Shown: positions 32,976 to 45,010 of the stretch, in pieces | Numbering within the stretch: position 1 is the first letter of the stretch | How the letters are laid out: each line of letters begins with the position of its first letter | Source of the DNA: Agrypnia vestita | Taxonomy: Eukaryota; Arthropoda; Insecta; Trichoptera; Phryganeidae | Reading direction: 5' to 3' | DNA: 64,000 bases | Assembly: GCA_016648135.1 (NCBI GenBank) | Contig: JADDOH010023149.1 | Location: 1-64,000 of the forward strand | Position numbers and translations under genes: made by a program | The notes under the pieces: model-generated | Told to the model about the DNA's origin: nothing | What the model saw: the letters and a program-made list of their open reading frames with translations, nothing else | The model's database searches: none

Positions 32976-33482
32976 GTTCTCGGTATACCTATCACTTTTT
33001 ATATTATCTCTCGCTCTAGTGTAACAAGTGTTTTCCGATCTGCCCTCTCTACCTATCCACGTGGTAGTGGCGTTACGTAGTGGTATATCACTTTTCAGGC
33101 CACCACGGCCACCAAAGTCAACACGTGCCCGATGTTCCCGGTAGTAACGATGATGAAGGGATAAGACGGCCCCGAGAAGCGGGGCCCGGGGCACAAAGGG
33201 AGAAGGTATGGAAACAATAAACCCGTTGAACTGATGACCGCGCCTTAATTCATCTGTAAGGCTAAACCTTGAGTCGTTCCACGTGTGTAAAACCAGAGGT
33301 GGAGGTTCTATTCCTTCGTATTTTTCGTTGTATTAAAATTAATTTTATATTTATATTCTATTGTCATGAGACGTAGCTGAAGGAGGCAAATAAAACGTTC
33401 TTAAATTTACATTAACTAAATATTTCTAGAATATTTCATACATTATTATCCAAGTTCTTAATACGCACTAATTATCTATAGT
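32976..33482. other. no recognisable gene
   Basis: A mixed-composition spacer. 33040-33200 is GC-richer, with no domain in any frame. Confidence 0.4.
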
Positions 33483-34010
33483 CTAACTAACTAACTAACT
33501 TACCATCACGCCGTTTCCCCGTGGGGGTAGGCAGAGAGGATAGAGCGCCATACTCTTCTGTCCTGACATACAACTTTCGCTTCGTCTACATTCATACATC
33601 TTCGCACGCAAGTTCGACGGTTGTTCAGGCGTCTAACAGGACCATCTTCCAGTATCTGGTTAATCTGGTCATGTCACGTCTTCCATGGTCGCCCTCTCTT
33701 TCTGGCGCCGTCAAAACTTGCATCATATATCTTTCTTACCATTCTTTCCTCATTCATTCGCTCGACATGCCCAAACCACCTGAGCGACCCTCTTTTTATT
33801 CTATGTATTATGCTACGATCAGCTTTACATCCTGATATCTTCATTCTTTACTCTATCATACATGGATTTACCACACATACGTCTAAGGGACCTCATCTCC
33901 ACTGCATTCAATCTACTTTCGTTCCTCCTCTGCCAGCTTCACTTCCATACATTAGTGTCGGTACCAGAACTCCATTATGTACCGCTAGTTTTGCCTCGGT
34001 ACACATATTT
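33483..34010 (-). pseudogene. LINE C-terminus and 3' end with (GTTA)n tail
   Basis: On the minus strand broken frames read WFGHVERMNEERMVRKIYDA and RKRGRPWKT, a widespread C-terminal signature of non-LTR ORF2 proteins. The copy ends in a GTTAGTTAGTTAG tail (the + strand shows CTAACTAACTAACT at 33483). Related copies are at 38975, 44125, 44845 and 62833. It is 5'-truncated near 34010. Confidence 0.78.
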
Positions 34011-35795
34011 CAATTAGAAATTATTGCATTCAAAGTCACTTGTCCGAAAAACAGTTTTTATTGCGCTGCTTCTATTGCATCGATCATATTCTCAAATATT
34101 CAGTTCAATTTCGCACGTTATTTAAATTGCTCTCGTTCGCACTAGAAAGACTTCTAGTTTGTCGGCAGGTACTCGCCCGATATTTATCACTTCGGTTTAC
34201 AACGCGATGGACACACTATTTATTTATGCGTTAGTCAAATGACTAACGCATCATTTAAGTCGGTCTTCTTTTTATAGATAAATGTCGCGTCGCGATGTTT
34301 CGATAACTTACTACATGAGCCTAGTCAATTCGTTCATTTGTCATTTGTCCTAGTGTAGTATGTTATTTTGCCATTTATTCTAGCTTAATAGGTTGCCCCA
34401 ATAGCCGATTTTCTTCCATATTTTAGATAGTACCCCTTGAGTTTGGGGAAATAATATTCAAAAGTAGATTCAGTCTTGTCAAGGCGATAAGAAGACCAGG
34501 CAAGGTTAACTTCCGCTAACATAACTACACACATCTAAACATATTGTCACTAGATGGTAGAAGCGGAAGGAATTGCACGCAACCGAGACTTTTACAGAAC
34601 TCTACACCTTTATAGTAAATTAGAAATTACAACAAAAATTTGGGATAGTCTAATAGATTCGCGAAATATCTTGAACACTGGTTTTGACGTTTGGTGGAAC
34701 CCACGGATAAAGGGACAATGACAGCGAATCAAAAATAGATGACCAGCGATAACATACGAAAGTACCTACCGGCAAGCGAGAAGTTTTCTAGTGCAAATCT
34801 TAGCGATTTAAGCAACCTGCTTCAATATATCAGATACAAGTTATTCGGGAGTAATAATTAGGGCAAATTACGAAATCGGTGTAAAGTAAACAACGGTGAT
34901 CCTATTAATTATTCGTGTTTAGTGACTTTGTTGAATATTATTTTAAGCGTTTCATTTATCCCACAGCCACTTTACCGTGACAATATATACCAACAAGCAG
35001 ATTATCCAAATGGAATAAATATTTCGATGTCGTACATCTGAGAATTATTCAATTTTCCACGAGCCGCCTGTTGCAGTGTTATCTCTCGGCCGTCTTACAT
35101 CAGCATCTCGGGTTCCCCCCACCCTAAGACGCTGAATGATCGGGTGCGGTCAACAGATTACACCTTGGATAACTTTAACAAACAGCGGTAGGACAAATTA
35201 TTATTCCTGTGTAACGTGAGCGCGTCGTACAATATTTTGAATTTGTCAAATAATTCAGTAAACACCCCGAAAGCCAAAACAACATAAGAAAAGATTCGTA
35301 TTTTTTACATGCAAGAAATTATCATTCGCTGCTGATCATTCAAATGGAAGGAAAACATAAATTTTGTTACCTCCGCTTGAGTTTAATTAAATTTAAACTC
35401 GGGTATTAATTTGCTCAGTAATATTTATTTCACCACATCTTCTTCTCTTCTTTTAATGTTTCCGCTACAACTACCTTTTACACTTTTGCTGAACGTAAGA
35501 ACTAGAGGATGCGGAGGCTGGCAAATCCAAAACTAATAATGTGAGCCTAAAACCTAAAAATAAGGGTGCCAATGTTTTTTTTATGAGGAATTTCTTGTGT
35601 TTTCCAGAGGTTTTAGAGCCAATACTCTTAATTTTGATATGGTTATCTATCCGTTGTATTGTATTGAATTGAAGATACACAGATAAAGAACGATTATGTA
35701 CATCAACGGATTTTCCATCTGAAATAGTTTACCCTGTTTCTGTAGACAGATATTACAGACTGATATGAATATCGTAATGAGTTAACTAATAAGAC
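34011..35795. other. no recognisable gene
   Basis: A medium-GC stretch without motifs I can name. 34227-34255 has a short hairpin around GCGTTAGTCAAATGACTAAC. Confidence 0.4.
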
Positions 35796-35799
35796 TATC

Positions 35800-36240
35800 A
35801 GAATAAGAGATAGATTACTGAGATCATGTTTTATTCTATTTTCACCACTCAAAGACACAAACTGGAGGCAGCCTGGAGACAGGAAGAAGCCAATTGGACT
35901 TAAGGATGGTCGTAAAGACTTGTCATGAAACGTATCTTTCTTCCAGAATGTACTCAGGACATCAAAGGTAATAAAAAATTAATAAGACAAAAGCTTATTA
36001 ACCTTATAAGAACTTAAAGGAAGGCCATCAACAGTCTGACTTCTTCTGATAGAGGTTTCCCATGGTTCCTCCTCCACTATGACAAATTCAAAGGTGCTCC
36101 AAGTTCCACGGACACATTCCTTCCCTTCCACGAAAGCTGGTAGTAACTATGTAGAGTTACCTACCTTTTACATGGCAAGCAAGCTCAAAAATGACTTCAA
36201 CTCCCATCGAAAAACAAAAATAATTCAACGGTTTTCTTAC
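35800..36240 (+). repeat. Rep-4 copy
   Basis: Shares an ordered set of blocks with 39170-39600: GTATCTTTCTTCCAGAATGT, TCTGATAGAGGTTTCCCATG, GTGCTCCAAGTTCCA and CATGGCAAGCAAG. A 66-residue frame (36079) is open but unlike any family I know. Confidence 0.55.
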
Positions 36241-36286
36241 AATAAAATCTATTACAGTTTTGATACGTTCAATAATTAAAATAACA

Positions 36287-36816
36287 ACTTAATATTTCTA
36301 ATATTATTAATATTTAAAGCTTTATCTTTGTGGTTAGACATAATAACAGAATGTTAGTAAACTTAGTAAAAATCACTACCAGATTTACGGTCTACCGGTT
36401 TCGAGACGTACCCGTCTCTCAGTCAGGACCAACACTACACTACTTTATTCACAACGCTATACACCCCAACGATAGTATTGTAAAACTATCACCACTATTA
36501 ATCACATGCGTGTTATTCTTGTCAGAGACAAGCATGCACTGAACAATTTATGAATCTAACGAGAGAGAGTGAGAGGGGGTGGGGTCTAAAGTGGGTGTTA
36601 CCACAAATTTTGTGAACTTAAATTGATTTGGTTATTAATGAAAGGTACTCTATTATTCACCGCCTCCCTAATGTAAAATTATGGTGTATAGTATTGTGAA
36701 TATAGTAGTGTAGTGTTGGTCCTGACGAAGAGACGGATACGTCTCGAAACCGGTAGACCGTAAATCTGGTAGTGGTTTTTACTAAGTTTACTAACGTTCT
36801 GTTACTTAATATTTCT
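36287..36816 (+). mobile_element. PLE-b inverted dimer with 13-bp target duplication and good hammerhead-like fold
   Basis: ACTTAATATTTCT flanks the element at 36287-36299 and 36804-36816. Inside are a 44-bp one-sided tail (36300-36343), then arms of about 95 bp (36344 on, inverse ending at 36804). The right arm carries GGTC (36718-36721), CTGACGA (36722-36728), an extra A (36729), GAGAC (36730-36734) pairing with GTCTC (36741-36745), GAAA (36746-36749), the palindrome ACCGGT then A (36755), and GACC (36756-36759), which pairs with GGTC. All hammerhead parts are therefore present. The left arm has a one-base loss in the core. Confidence 0.78.
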
Positions 36817-36819
36817 TTC

Positions 36820-37160
36820 AAAACGTCATAGTTTATAGAATCGTTGACCTATCTCTAAAAAGAGCTATCTATTGAGATTCTTCACTAATTTGAATATATG
36901 CTGAACATAGCGCGTTGCTTACCTTACACCCTTCTCTACACCCCAAAACCACGTCAAAACCCTTACGATACGTCCCAGGGGCATTCCGACATGCAGCAAT
37001 ATCCTGATGGAAGAAATTAATTCCGTTATGCATATCTACTTTAATGTGTTTTACTGCTCAACCCAAATATGCACACCCAAGTAAGTATATATCGCAGGTA
37101 TAATATTTGACTATTTTTACCATGGTCATTTTTTTTAACCGTTATCATATGTGGTATTCA
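36820..37160. other. no recognisable gene
   Basis: Nothing beyond short AT-rich spacer. Confidence 0.4.
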
Positions 37161-37164
37161 ATGA

Positions 37165-37350
37165 ACTGTTATTATTTTTTTTAATAGAAATGTGAACATG
37201 GAATACATGTCACATAAATATTCTTACTATTTTCAAACTAAGCTAAACACTTGTGCTATACCTCTTTGGTCTGGAGTGAGGTTTGAACCCGCGACCTTTG
37301 AATCACGAGGGGAGATTCCTAACCACAAGACCAACAAGCTATTCGATTAT
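37165..37350 (-). repeat. SINE-2 copy with tRNA-like head
   Basis: Matches 16110-16295 almost block for block: AACATGGAATACATGTCACA, CTATTTTCAAACTAAGCTAA, GGTTTGAACCCGCGACCTTT and CACAAGACCAACAAGCTA. The orientation is minus. Confidence 0.72.
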
Positions 37351-38288
37351 GTGTGATAGTCTGCTGCGCTAGAACTTTAATTATTTCTATTTTTTTATAA
37401 GATGTCATTATTTGTGAAACCAAGTTCACGCATTATTTCATGTCCCAAAATGCAGAATGAATGTATTAAATAATCACACCATAACGCGCTGTGTTGTTTT
37501 TTAACGAACTTAAATGAATTGAGCGATCATGTCGATGTATTAAATGATAGCATTGAAAGCAAACAGCCATATAGGTACGAACTTCAAGTCATAACTTGCA
37601 TAGTAAATGAAGCAATCTGTTATGCAATTATATTTTAAAAAATCACTAATAACCCTTGATCGATATTGAAATATGTCGATAGGATTAGGGTTTTAGATAT
37701 TTTTGGGTACATTTTTACCATATTTTAGTGCGTGTATACGCAGCAATACGCGGCATAACTCAGCGACTCATGATATGAGTCGCTTGCGGCTTACGGGTTA
37801 AACTTTTAATATGGCGATACATAGCGCTTTCGCCGAGTGAAAATTTAAAATTATGAAAAAATCAACTATATCTATCTGTGGGAAAAATGAATGAGTCAAT
37901 AAAACCGAGTTTTGAGTTAAGTAAGCAGAGTTGTTTTTTAGATACATATCTAGCAAGGAAAAATTAGATGAGTCGGAAAATAAAATAAAGTGCGACAATT
38001 TTTTAATTTTTTGAAAAAGACTGACATGATTTATTATTTGGAAAAGGTATTTGGTAAGAAAAAACGACATTATTCAACTGGATTCAACGTTCTTGCATAA
38101 AAAAAAAACTACTGGTGAAAAAATTAAATAAAAATAACAAACGCTTTAAGAGATATTTCGTAAATAAACGAAATTTCCAAATAGTTTTTCGGCTCTCCTG
38201 AAAACCTGCATTTTTTACTCATTATTCCTTTCGCCCACAAATAAATCAGTTAATTCCAAAAATCTTTACATAGTCTTATTCTAAAATG
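37351..38288. other. no recognisable gene
   Basis: AT-rich. The 90-residue minus frame at 37798-38070 lacks any domain. Confidence 0.4.
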
Positions 38289-38500
38289 ATATCTTCATTT
38301 CTTCTTCAAAAATAGCAAAATTATTTTGTGGTGACATAATAATTATAATTTATTTAAAATAACTTTGTAAACACCATTTTTTTATTGAAATAAATTCAAC
38401 ATGTTTCGAAGCCAATGGCTTCTTCGTCAGGATGTTTATTATTTATTTTAATAAAAAAGTGATGTTTACAAAGTTATTTTATGTAAATTATATCTTCATT
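38289..38500 (-). mobile_element. PLE-a copy with 11-bp target duplication
   Basis: ATATCTTCATT is duplicated at 38289-38299 and 38490-38500. Next to the left copy is a 47-bp tail (38300-38346) that is the inverse of the tail at 3493-3537. Short arms (TAACTTTGTAAACA and its inverse) then enclose one core on the minus strand: CTGACGA, A, GAAGCC/GGCTTC, GAAA, ACATGT and T. It is 5'-truncated compared with 3264-3550. Confidence 0.75.
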
Positions 38501-38970
38501 ATTTATTGTTTATTAATAATAATTATTAATTAGTTTTCGGTAATAAAAATAACATCATAGGCATATTATGTACATATATTCTCTATAAAAAAGTAATTTT
38601 TTACTTACAAATTGTATAATACATATTTTCACAGTTGGTTAACATTACTTAACACGCTCAGTTTGCAACCCTTCCGAACTTAGTCTCGCTACCCCTAAAA
38701 GTCCGCACAATCTTAGTCCCCAGTTCTTACCTACACCCTTCTCGCACCCCTACGCACGCCCGATATTCTAATTAACTATTCACATGTTTATTCCTGTTAT
38801 CATTTCTTTGTCTTATAAATCCCAAAGCTGAGGTTTAGCGCAGGAGCCACCCTAGTACGGAGCATGCAGCCAGTAGGAGTAGTTAACCACAGATGTCATT
38901 GGTTTTCAGAACGACTGTGTGCATGATAAAAAAAAATAATAGGGTTAAATCTGTGGATTTACACAACTAA
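38501..38970. other. no recognisable gene
   Basis: No motif recognised. Confidence 0.4.
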
Positions 38971-38974
38971 ATAG

Positions 38975-39240
38975 CGTTTCACCGCAGGTGGTAGGCAGAT
39001 ATAATAGAACGCCATATCATGGTAATGTATTTTTGCTACGACTGCATTCATATACCTTCTCATGCACGCTCTTCGATCATGGAAGCTTTTAAAATGGCCA
39101 TCCTCAAATATTTGGTTTATCATGTTCCTGCTATGTTCTACTTGACCAAAGTATCTCTGGAATCCCAGACCCAAGCTGAAGACAATATGCAGATAGAAGG
39201 CGTCAACTGCAACGACATCCCAACTGTGAAGTCATAAGGA
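38975..39240 (-). pseudogene. LINE C-terminal fragment, degenerate
   Basis: Minus frames show DGHFKSFHDRRACMRRYMNA, the part after the GRPRKTW block in this LINE family. The rest has decayed. It runs into Rep-4. Confidence 0.5.
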
Positions 39241-39600
39241 CTTATCGCGAGGTGGTATCTTTCTAAGAGGATGTAGTCAGGACATTGAACGTAAAAAATA
39301 ATAGATAAAACAAAATCCAAACGTTGTAACAACGTATAGAGGGGTCATCACAGGTCCGAATCTTTCTAAGGGAGGTTTCCTGTGGTTACCTCGCTACAAT
39401 GGCAAATGCGACGGAGCTCCAAGTTCCAAGAATAAATCTCTTCCGTTTCATCAAAGCTAGTGGTAGCTAGAGAAGAATAACTAAATGACCGTTAAGGTTC
39501 TTTATAAACCTTGCACACAGCAAGCAAGGCCAAAAATAATTGCAACTCCCACCTAAAAAATAAAAAATCTCTTGGACCCTTTCTTTATCCTAGCTACCAT
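39170..39600 (+). repeat. Rep-4 copy
   Basis: The second copy of the block order seen at 35800-36240, with CGGAGCTCCAAGTTCCAAGA and CAGCAAGCAAGGCCAAAAAT. Confidence 0.55.
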
Positions 39601-40260
39601 GCTACAACCAGTTACATTAACTTTTAATTTTTTTGTACCTCACTCTGTTGAACACCATTTTTTACATTTTCTCACTTTTTGTTCATTGCTTATTTTTCAC
39701 TGTTGGTTAGCTTAGCGTTTAAAACGTTTTGGAACAATGATTTTAAAATATTTGGTCAAAAATAATACCTTTATGGTGGCTCAGTTTCTCTTTTTGCCGA
39801 ACATGGCCTCCTCAGCCCCCTACGACTCTTCCAATTGCCAAAGATGAAATCATGAATCTGATGATTTCATCATGATGAAAACATGAAATCATGTGACAAC
39901 GTTTTGCCAAAATTTAAGGCGCTAAACGCAAAGTCGAAAATTGGGTTCCGAAGGTGTTTCCAAGATTCCAGGTATTTTTTTATCAAACCTATATAGTGCG
40001 ATTTTTTTATTTTCAGCTAAAAAAACGAAAAAAATTAAGAGAAATTATACATTTCAACTTTATCATATTTTATTTCAATAGCACTTGATTATGGATTTAC
40101 TTAAAAGTTATTCTAAATTAAATAATTTAGAAAAATAAAGGCCTTTACTATTTGCATGTAAAATTTTAATTCTGTTGTAATTTTCAAATGTTTGTTTTGT
40201 ACCCAAAAGATGGTAAACCCTAGCGTATATTAGTAGTGTGACATAACTTCAATCTTAGTA
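39601..40260. other. no recognisable gene
   Basis: There is a short palindromic ATGATTTCATCATGATGAAA stretch near 39859. It is low complexity. Confidence 0.45.
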
Positions 40261-40271
40261 TAATAAAAAAA

Positions 40272-41290
40272 AATAGAGGAATAACATCCTTAAATTCCGA
40301 CAAAACTTACTTTATTCCTTTTTCAATAAAAAAACCGACAATCCCTTCAAATTTACAAATTATTGTACATGACACCAACTGCAAAAAAACTAACTACAAT
40401 GACAAATTCTCAACCCTAGAATCTAAAAGAGAACTAAAATACCTTGGTGTAATAATAGACCAACACCTAAAATGGCACAGCCACATTAGCGAGTTAGTCA
40501 AAAGAATAAGGAAATGCATATATATGTTCATAAGATTGCGTAACACACCAACCATAGATAATTTAAAAATGGTTTATTACGCTTCTGTCCATGCACTACT
40601 CCAATATGGAATCATTGGATGGGGAGGGGCGTATAATAACATCATAAACACAGTGAAAGTAATCCAAAGATCAATTATAAAAGTAATATTAAAAAAAAGA
40701 AAAACCTTCTCTACACAATTACTTTTCTCTAAATTCCAAGTTCCAAAATTAGAGAATGTTTACAAAAAAACGTCAATTATACAACTAATTAAAGAAAACA
40801 TAACTGCTAAATTTGAAAAAAACACATCATTAAGATTCAAAAATAATTTTAAAATCCCAAAATATAATACCAAACTGTGTCAACAGAACTACATATACTT
40901 GGGCATAAAAAACTTCAATAACCTACCTACAGATATTAAGAAAATCGATGACTTACAACAATTGAAGAAAAAAATAAACCAACACTTTAGATCGATACAA
41001 TTTGACAATGCATAACAAGACATATAGCTAACAAGACATATAGCGATGACATATAGCTAACAAGACTTATAGAAATTGACAATGCATAACAAGACATATA
41101 GCTAAGGAACAAATAAGCCAAATCCAAAATAAACTAATAAAGTGTAAGCCCCTCACCAAGCACATGAGCAAGTCTCATTTTTGGAGAGGCAAAGCAATAA
41201 AATAAAATGTATCTAAGTAGATTGTAATAGACAAATGTATTATGATTTAAATGTAGTTTTAATATTAAATAAATAAATAAATAAAAAAAA
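40272..41290 (+). mobile_element. 5'-truncated LINE with open ORF2 C-terminus
   Basis: A frame open from about 40272 to the TAA at 41013-41015 (about 247 residues) encodes the thumb and C-terminal part of a Jockey-type RT. Visible motifs are ELKYLGVIIDQHLKWHSHI, VYYASVHALLQYGIIGWGGA and KNFNNLPTDIK. The 3' UTR follows, containing a 77-bp direct repeat (GACAATGCATAACAAGACAT at 41004 and 41081). It ends in an AATAAATAAATAAA tail near 41267-41290. It is the best-kept LINE here and has no frame break, but it lacks the RT catalytic core, so it cannot move itself. Confidence 0.82.
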
Positions 41291-41469
41291 CATATTTAAA
41301 ACATATTTTTTTACGTTTGAAAAACTATTAAAATTAAATGAAAAATTATATAATAACTAAATAATACATTTTATTACGTCCCTCTTTTCCGCTTAGTGAT
41401 CACGCCCCTACACTGACCTTACTCTAATCTCCCACCCGTCTCTTCCCGTCGTCCTTTAGTTTTATGTTC

Positions 41470-41560
41470 AGTTTTAGTAATGTTACTGAAGATGATGCGT
41501 CAATATCGAAAACGTTCTAATTGTTGTAAATAATAAATAGTGACAGTATTTCATTTCTTA
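41470..41560 (+). mobile_element. PLE-f remnant with hammerhead-like motif
   Basis: GTTA, then CTGAAGA (41494-41500), an extra T, a short GAT/ATC stem, GAAA, the palindrome AACGTT, then C and TAAT, which can pair with GTTA. Only one arm was found. Confidence 0.55.
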
Positions 41561-42405
41561 ATTTAATTTAAAATGGTCTTTCACAAATTAACACAGGAAA
41601 ATATCGAAAAATAAATATAATGATTTAAAATTACCGCACTAATAAATAATGCGTTTGTTTCAAGAGCAAGGAAACTTGCATCATATTGAATCCAAAATGA
41701 AAATATTGCGATATCCTGCTTAGGGATGCCATTACTTTTGCTACACATATTTCAGAGATTGATTATCCCTCTCAACCAAGTTCGAAGAAGGGTGGATCCG
41801 GTAAAGGGTTGAGATTTGCGCAACATCTTGTATATTTAAAACGAACCAACACTCCTATTAAAACTTCTGAGTGCCATTTAGGAACACATTCGTTAATTAG
41901 AAAGCGAGTTTATTGTCGTGTGAAACGTTTATTCAATTTATCGTGCGCTACATATGTAAATGTCAGCAAAATTTATAAAACGCAAAAGATAAATTCATTC
42001 ATTAAAGGATTGAAAATGATTGACCTCTTTCGTGATGCAATAGTGATCAGTCGACACAACAATGGTTCCATGCATTCACGTATGTGATTAAAGCAGTGTT
42101 TCCTGTTATGGTAATATTGCTGAATCAGATCAAAAAAGTAGGTCAATAGACTGTGGAGAAAATACTGCAATCAAGTAATGCTTTGTTAGCGAAATTGTGT
42201 GATTGCCTCAGACAGGATATGTATTATGAGCTCGTACAGAAAGAAAGACCAACGGATCCAGTCTCTGTCAACGGACAGGGTGGATTTCCACCGCGCGACT
42301 TTCTTTGTTATTCTGCTTGTACATCTTCACTTGTTCCCAGAGCATATCCCATGAGAATAAAAATCCACATATAAGTCTTAGTTGATTTTCTTTAAAGTAC
42401 TTTTT
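41561..42405. other. no recognisable gene
   Basis: A 92-residue frame at 41809 is open but has no family features and no splice context. I treat it as chance. Confidence 0.4.
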
Positions 42406-42409
42406 CTAA

Positions 42410-42960
42410 TTTTTTTTATTTTTTTTATTTAAAATATAATAGAAACCTAAAAGGTTTATAGATAACATTTTTACATGATTCAATATAGGAATATAATAAT
42501 AACATAATTTAGATACAAAGTCATTTTTTTATAGTTGGCCGAGTTTTATCATTTTTGTCACATCTGAATTTGTCAATGGTCTGTTTGGTCTGTTGCGGCA
42601 GGTCGTTGTACAGTTTTAATCCGTTGCAAATTAGTCCAGATTGCCCTGTTTTTGTTTTGGCGTGTGGTATCTGATAGTTTTGAATTCTGGTGTTGTGTTT
42701 GTGTTTTTCGTGTATTTTATGTAATTTTATGTCTTCGTCTTGTATTTCGCCAATTGCTAGTCTGTGAATGATTTTAAGTGTTTCGATTTTTGTAATGCTT
42801 TCGGTATTTAATTGTTGTGTTATACGGTATACAGTTTCAGTTGGTGTACAGTATTTCAGATCATAGACCATTTTTATTATCTTGTTTTGCTGTCGTTGGA
42901 GTCTGTTTAGGTTAGTTTTGTATCCGGTTCCCCAGAAGGGTATCAAATATTCTATTCTAC
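42410..42960 (-). pseudogene. LINE reverse transcriptase C-terminus
   Basis: The minus frame from 42946 to 42521 reads WGTGYKTNLNRLQRQQNKII and later QSGLICNGLKLYNDLPQQTK, the usual end of Jockey-like RT proteins. The 3' side (42410-42520) is AT-rich with a T-run, consistent with a poly-A tail on the minus strand. The 5' end is missing. Confidence 0.78.
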
Positions 42961-44120
42961 TTTTGCTTCGATGTAGTAATGATCACATATAAATATCTTC
43001 ATAATTACCGGAAAATGAGTACGAACTTGACGTTTTACCGTATACTATATTATAACTTGCTGGCGCATGGCATTGGGTTCCAAATTTCCGACTTCCTACA
43101 TTTCATTGTCATCCCAATCTATCGTACCGAATTTTATTTCCTACCTGACCAAAAATGCAGGCCAGGCGGCAGAGTTTTGGGTGATTGAAATTGGTTCCTC
43201 GTACTCTCAGCATGATCGCGTTATCTAATCGATTCAATTTTTTACAAGAAACACATAAAAAAGTGGCGAATAAGAAATAAATTACACGATTCTTAGACTA
43301 GCCACAATATTCGAAGAATGAACAAGTCCAGAGCGCGAGCAAAGAAGAAGAAATTGGGGGTAAGCCCCGCATACTCCCGTCTGATTCCATCGTTTCTTCC
43401 ATTGTTGCCAACGTATCGTGCATGTCCTTAACACCACCCTTTCAACTTATTTTATTCTAAATCGGGACATTTTAACAACCTGGAATAAGAAGTATCGTTC
43501 CAAGTCTGAATTTATAAAGGTATCACCAAATCAAGTGAAATACCACTCAAAATCAAGATTCCTTTGGAAAAAATCAATAATTCAAATCCATTCGGTCCAC
43601 CAACCCTTTGGGGATAGGAGAAATCTGGGAAGGTAAATAAAACCCGAGGCTTAGTTACACCCCGAATACCTTGAGGGGTGAGACCGCCTCCTTCGGGGGC
43701 ATTCTCCTAAGGAAGCCGCCCCTTGTTTGCCGATTATTAATTCGATTCATTAACACCCTTTCTTGGCGAAGGCTTTACCAAAAGATCAACCGGGTTGAGA
43801 AGAACCTTAAACTGTTTGCATTGCACTTTACGGGCGCGCCGGGTTAAATAGAGGCCTGCCTAAGATGGTGCTATTTGACCCCAGTTGATCTTTTTGAAGA
43901 GTTCAATATTGGAGTTTGTTTGCAAGGGTTGATCGGCCAAATGGGGTATATTTCGTGAAAGGTTTTTCGTGAGACATTAATAATTATCTGACCTTTTCTG
44001 TTTTGCTGATTATTACCCCAACATTAAAAAATAGAGAAACGTCAAATCATTTGACAAATCTCAGTATTTCCATCATTGTGATGAAATTTCAGCAAAATTC
44101 TGTATCCAGTGACTTTTTTA
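42961..44120. other. no recognisable gene
   Basis: Mixed composition. 43600-43900 is GC-richer and looks unique. The open frames have no domains. Confidence 0.4.
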
Positions 44121-44124
44121 TAAA

Positions 44125-44590
44125 TAAAAACTTAACTAACTAACCATCACTCCATTTTACCGCAGGAGTGGGCATAGAGGATAGAACGCCACATTCTTCT
44201 ATTTTGACAAACCACTTTTGCTTTAGCTACATTCATATCATCTCCTCATACATGTTCTACGGTTTTTGAGGGTTTTAACAGGGCCATCCTTGTAGTATAT
44301 GATCGTACCAGGTCTTTCGCGGACGCCTTCTTTTTCCTGTTGCCTTCAATACTCGCCCCATATATTTTCTTAACCATCCTTTCCTCACTCATACATTCTA
44401 CATGACCAAACCATTTTTCACTTCCACTTTCTTTATTGTACCGCACTACAGTCAGCGTTACATTATCTTCTTATTTGTTCATTCCTCACTCTATCGACCA
44501 AAGAATTTCCACACAAGCGTCTTAGTGACCGCATTCAGTCTACTTACATTCCTTTTTTGCCGATTCCAGGCTTCATTTCCATACATCAGA
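44125..44590 (-). pseudogene. LINE C-terminus and 3' end
   Basis: The minus frame reads WFGHVECMSEERMVKKIYGA, the same family as 33483 and 62833. AACTAACTAACC at 44131 marks the 3' tail. Frame breaks follow the KKASAKDL part. Confidence 0.75.
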
Positions 44591-44844
44591 GATAATTAAT
44601 TTTAAATTCAAACATGATTCATTTTAAATGTTTCATTTCAAAGCCGTGACATATATAATAATTTAATTAACCTTCATTTATTTGTATTTTCATCAATAAA
44701 ACCATAATTTACTGTATTTGACGCGATAACTGCACACTTTTACGTGATAATTTTCCATCTCCAACACGAGACAACCATTTTTATAATGGTTTCAATAAAA
44801 AACCATCACATGTTAATATGAAATCTTAAATTGTTTTCTTTTTG

Positions 44845-45010
44845 GGGGTATACAGAGAGGATAGAACGCCGCACTCTTTGTCTCTTTTGTCTCTTCACTT
44901 TCTTACATCTTTTTATGCACTCTTCTCTTGTAAAAGCTTTCAACAGGACCATCCTCCAGTATGTTATCTGATGACGTCTCAACACCTGTACACGTCGCTG
45001 AGATTTAAGT
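44845..45010 (-). pseudogene. LINE 3' fragment
   Basis: ACAGAGAGGATAGAACGCCG and CTTTCAACAGGACCATCCTC match the 3' part of the copies at 33483 and 44125. Only about 160 bp remain. Confidence 0.6.

Noticed and set aside
33521..34145. 104- and 174-residue + strand ORFs
   Set aside because: They are antisense to the LINE C-terminal remnant, so chance frames.
39847..39900. CTGATGATTTCATCATGATGAAAAC, resembling a hammerhead core
   Set aside because: Low-complexity ATGATTTCATC palindrome; no stem I, no element around it.
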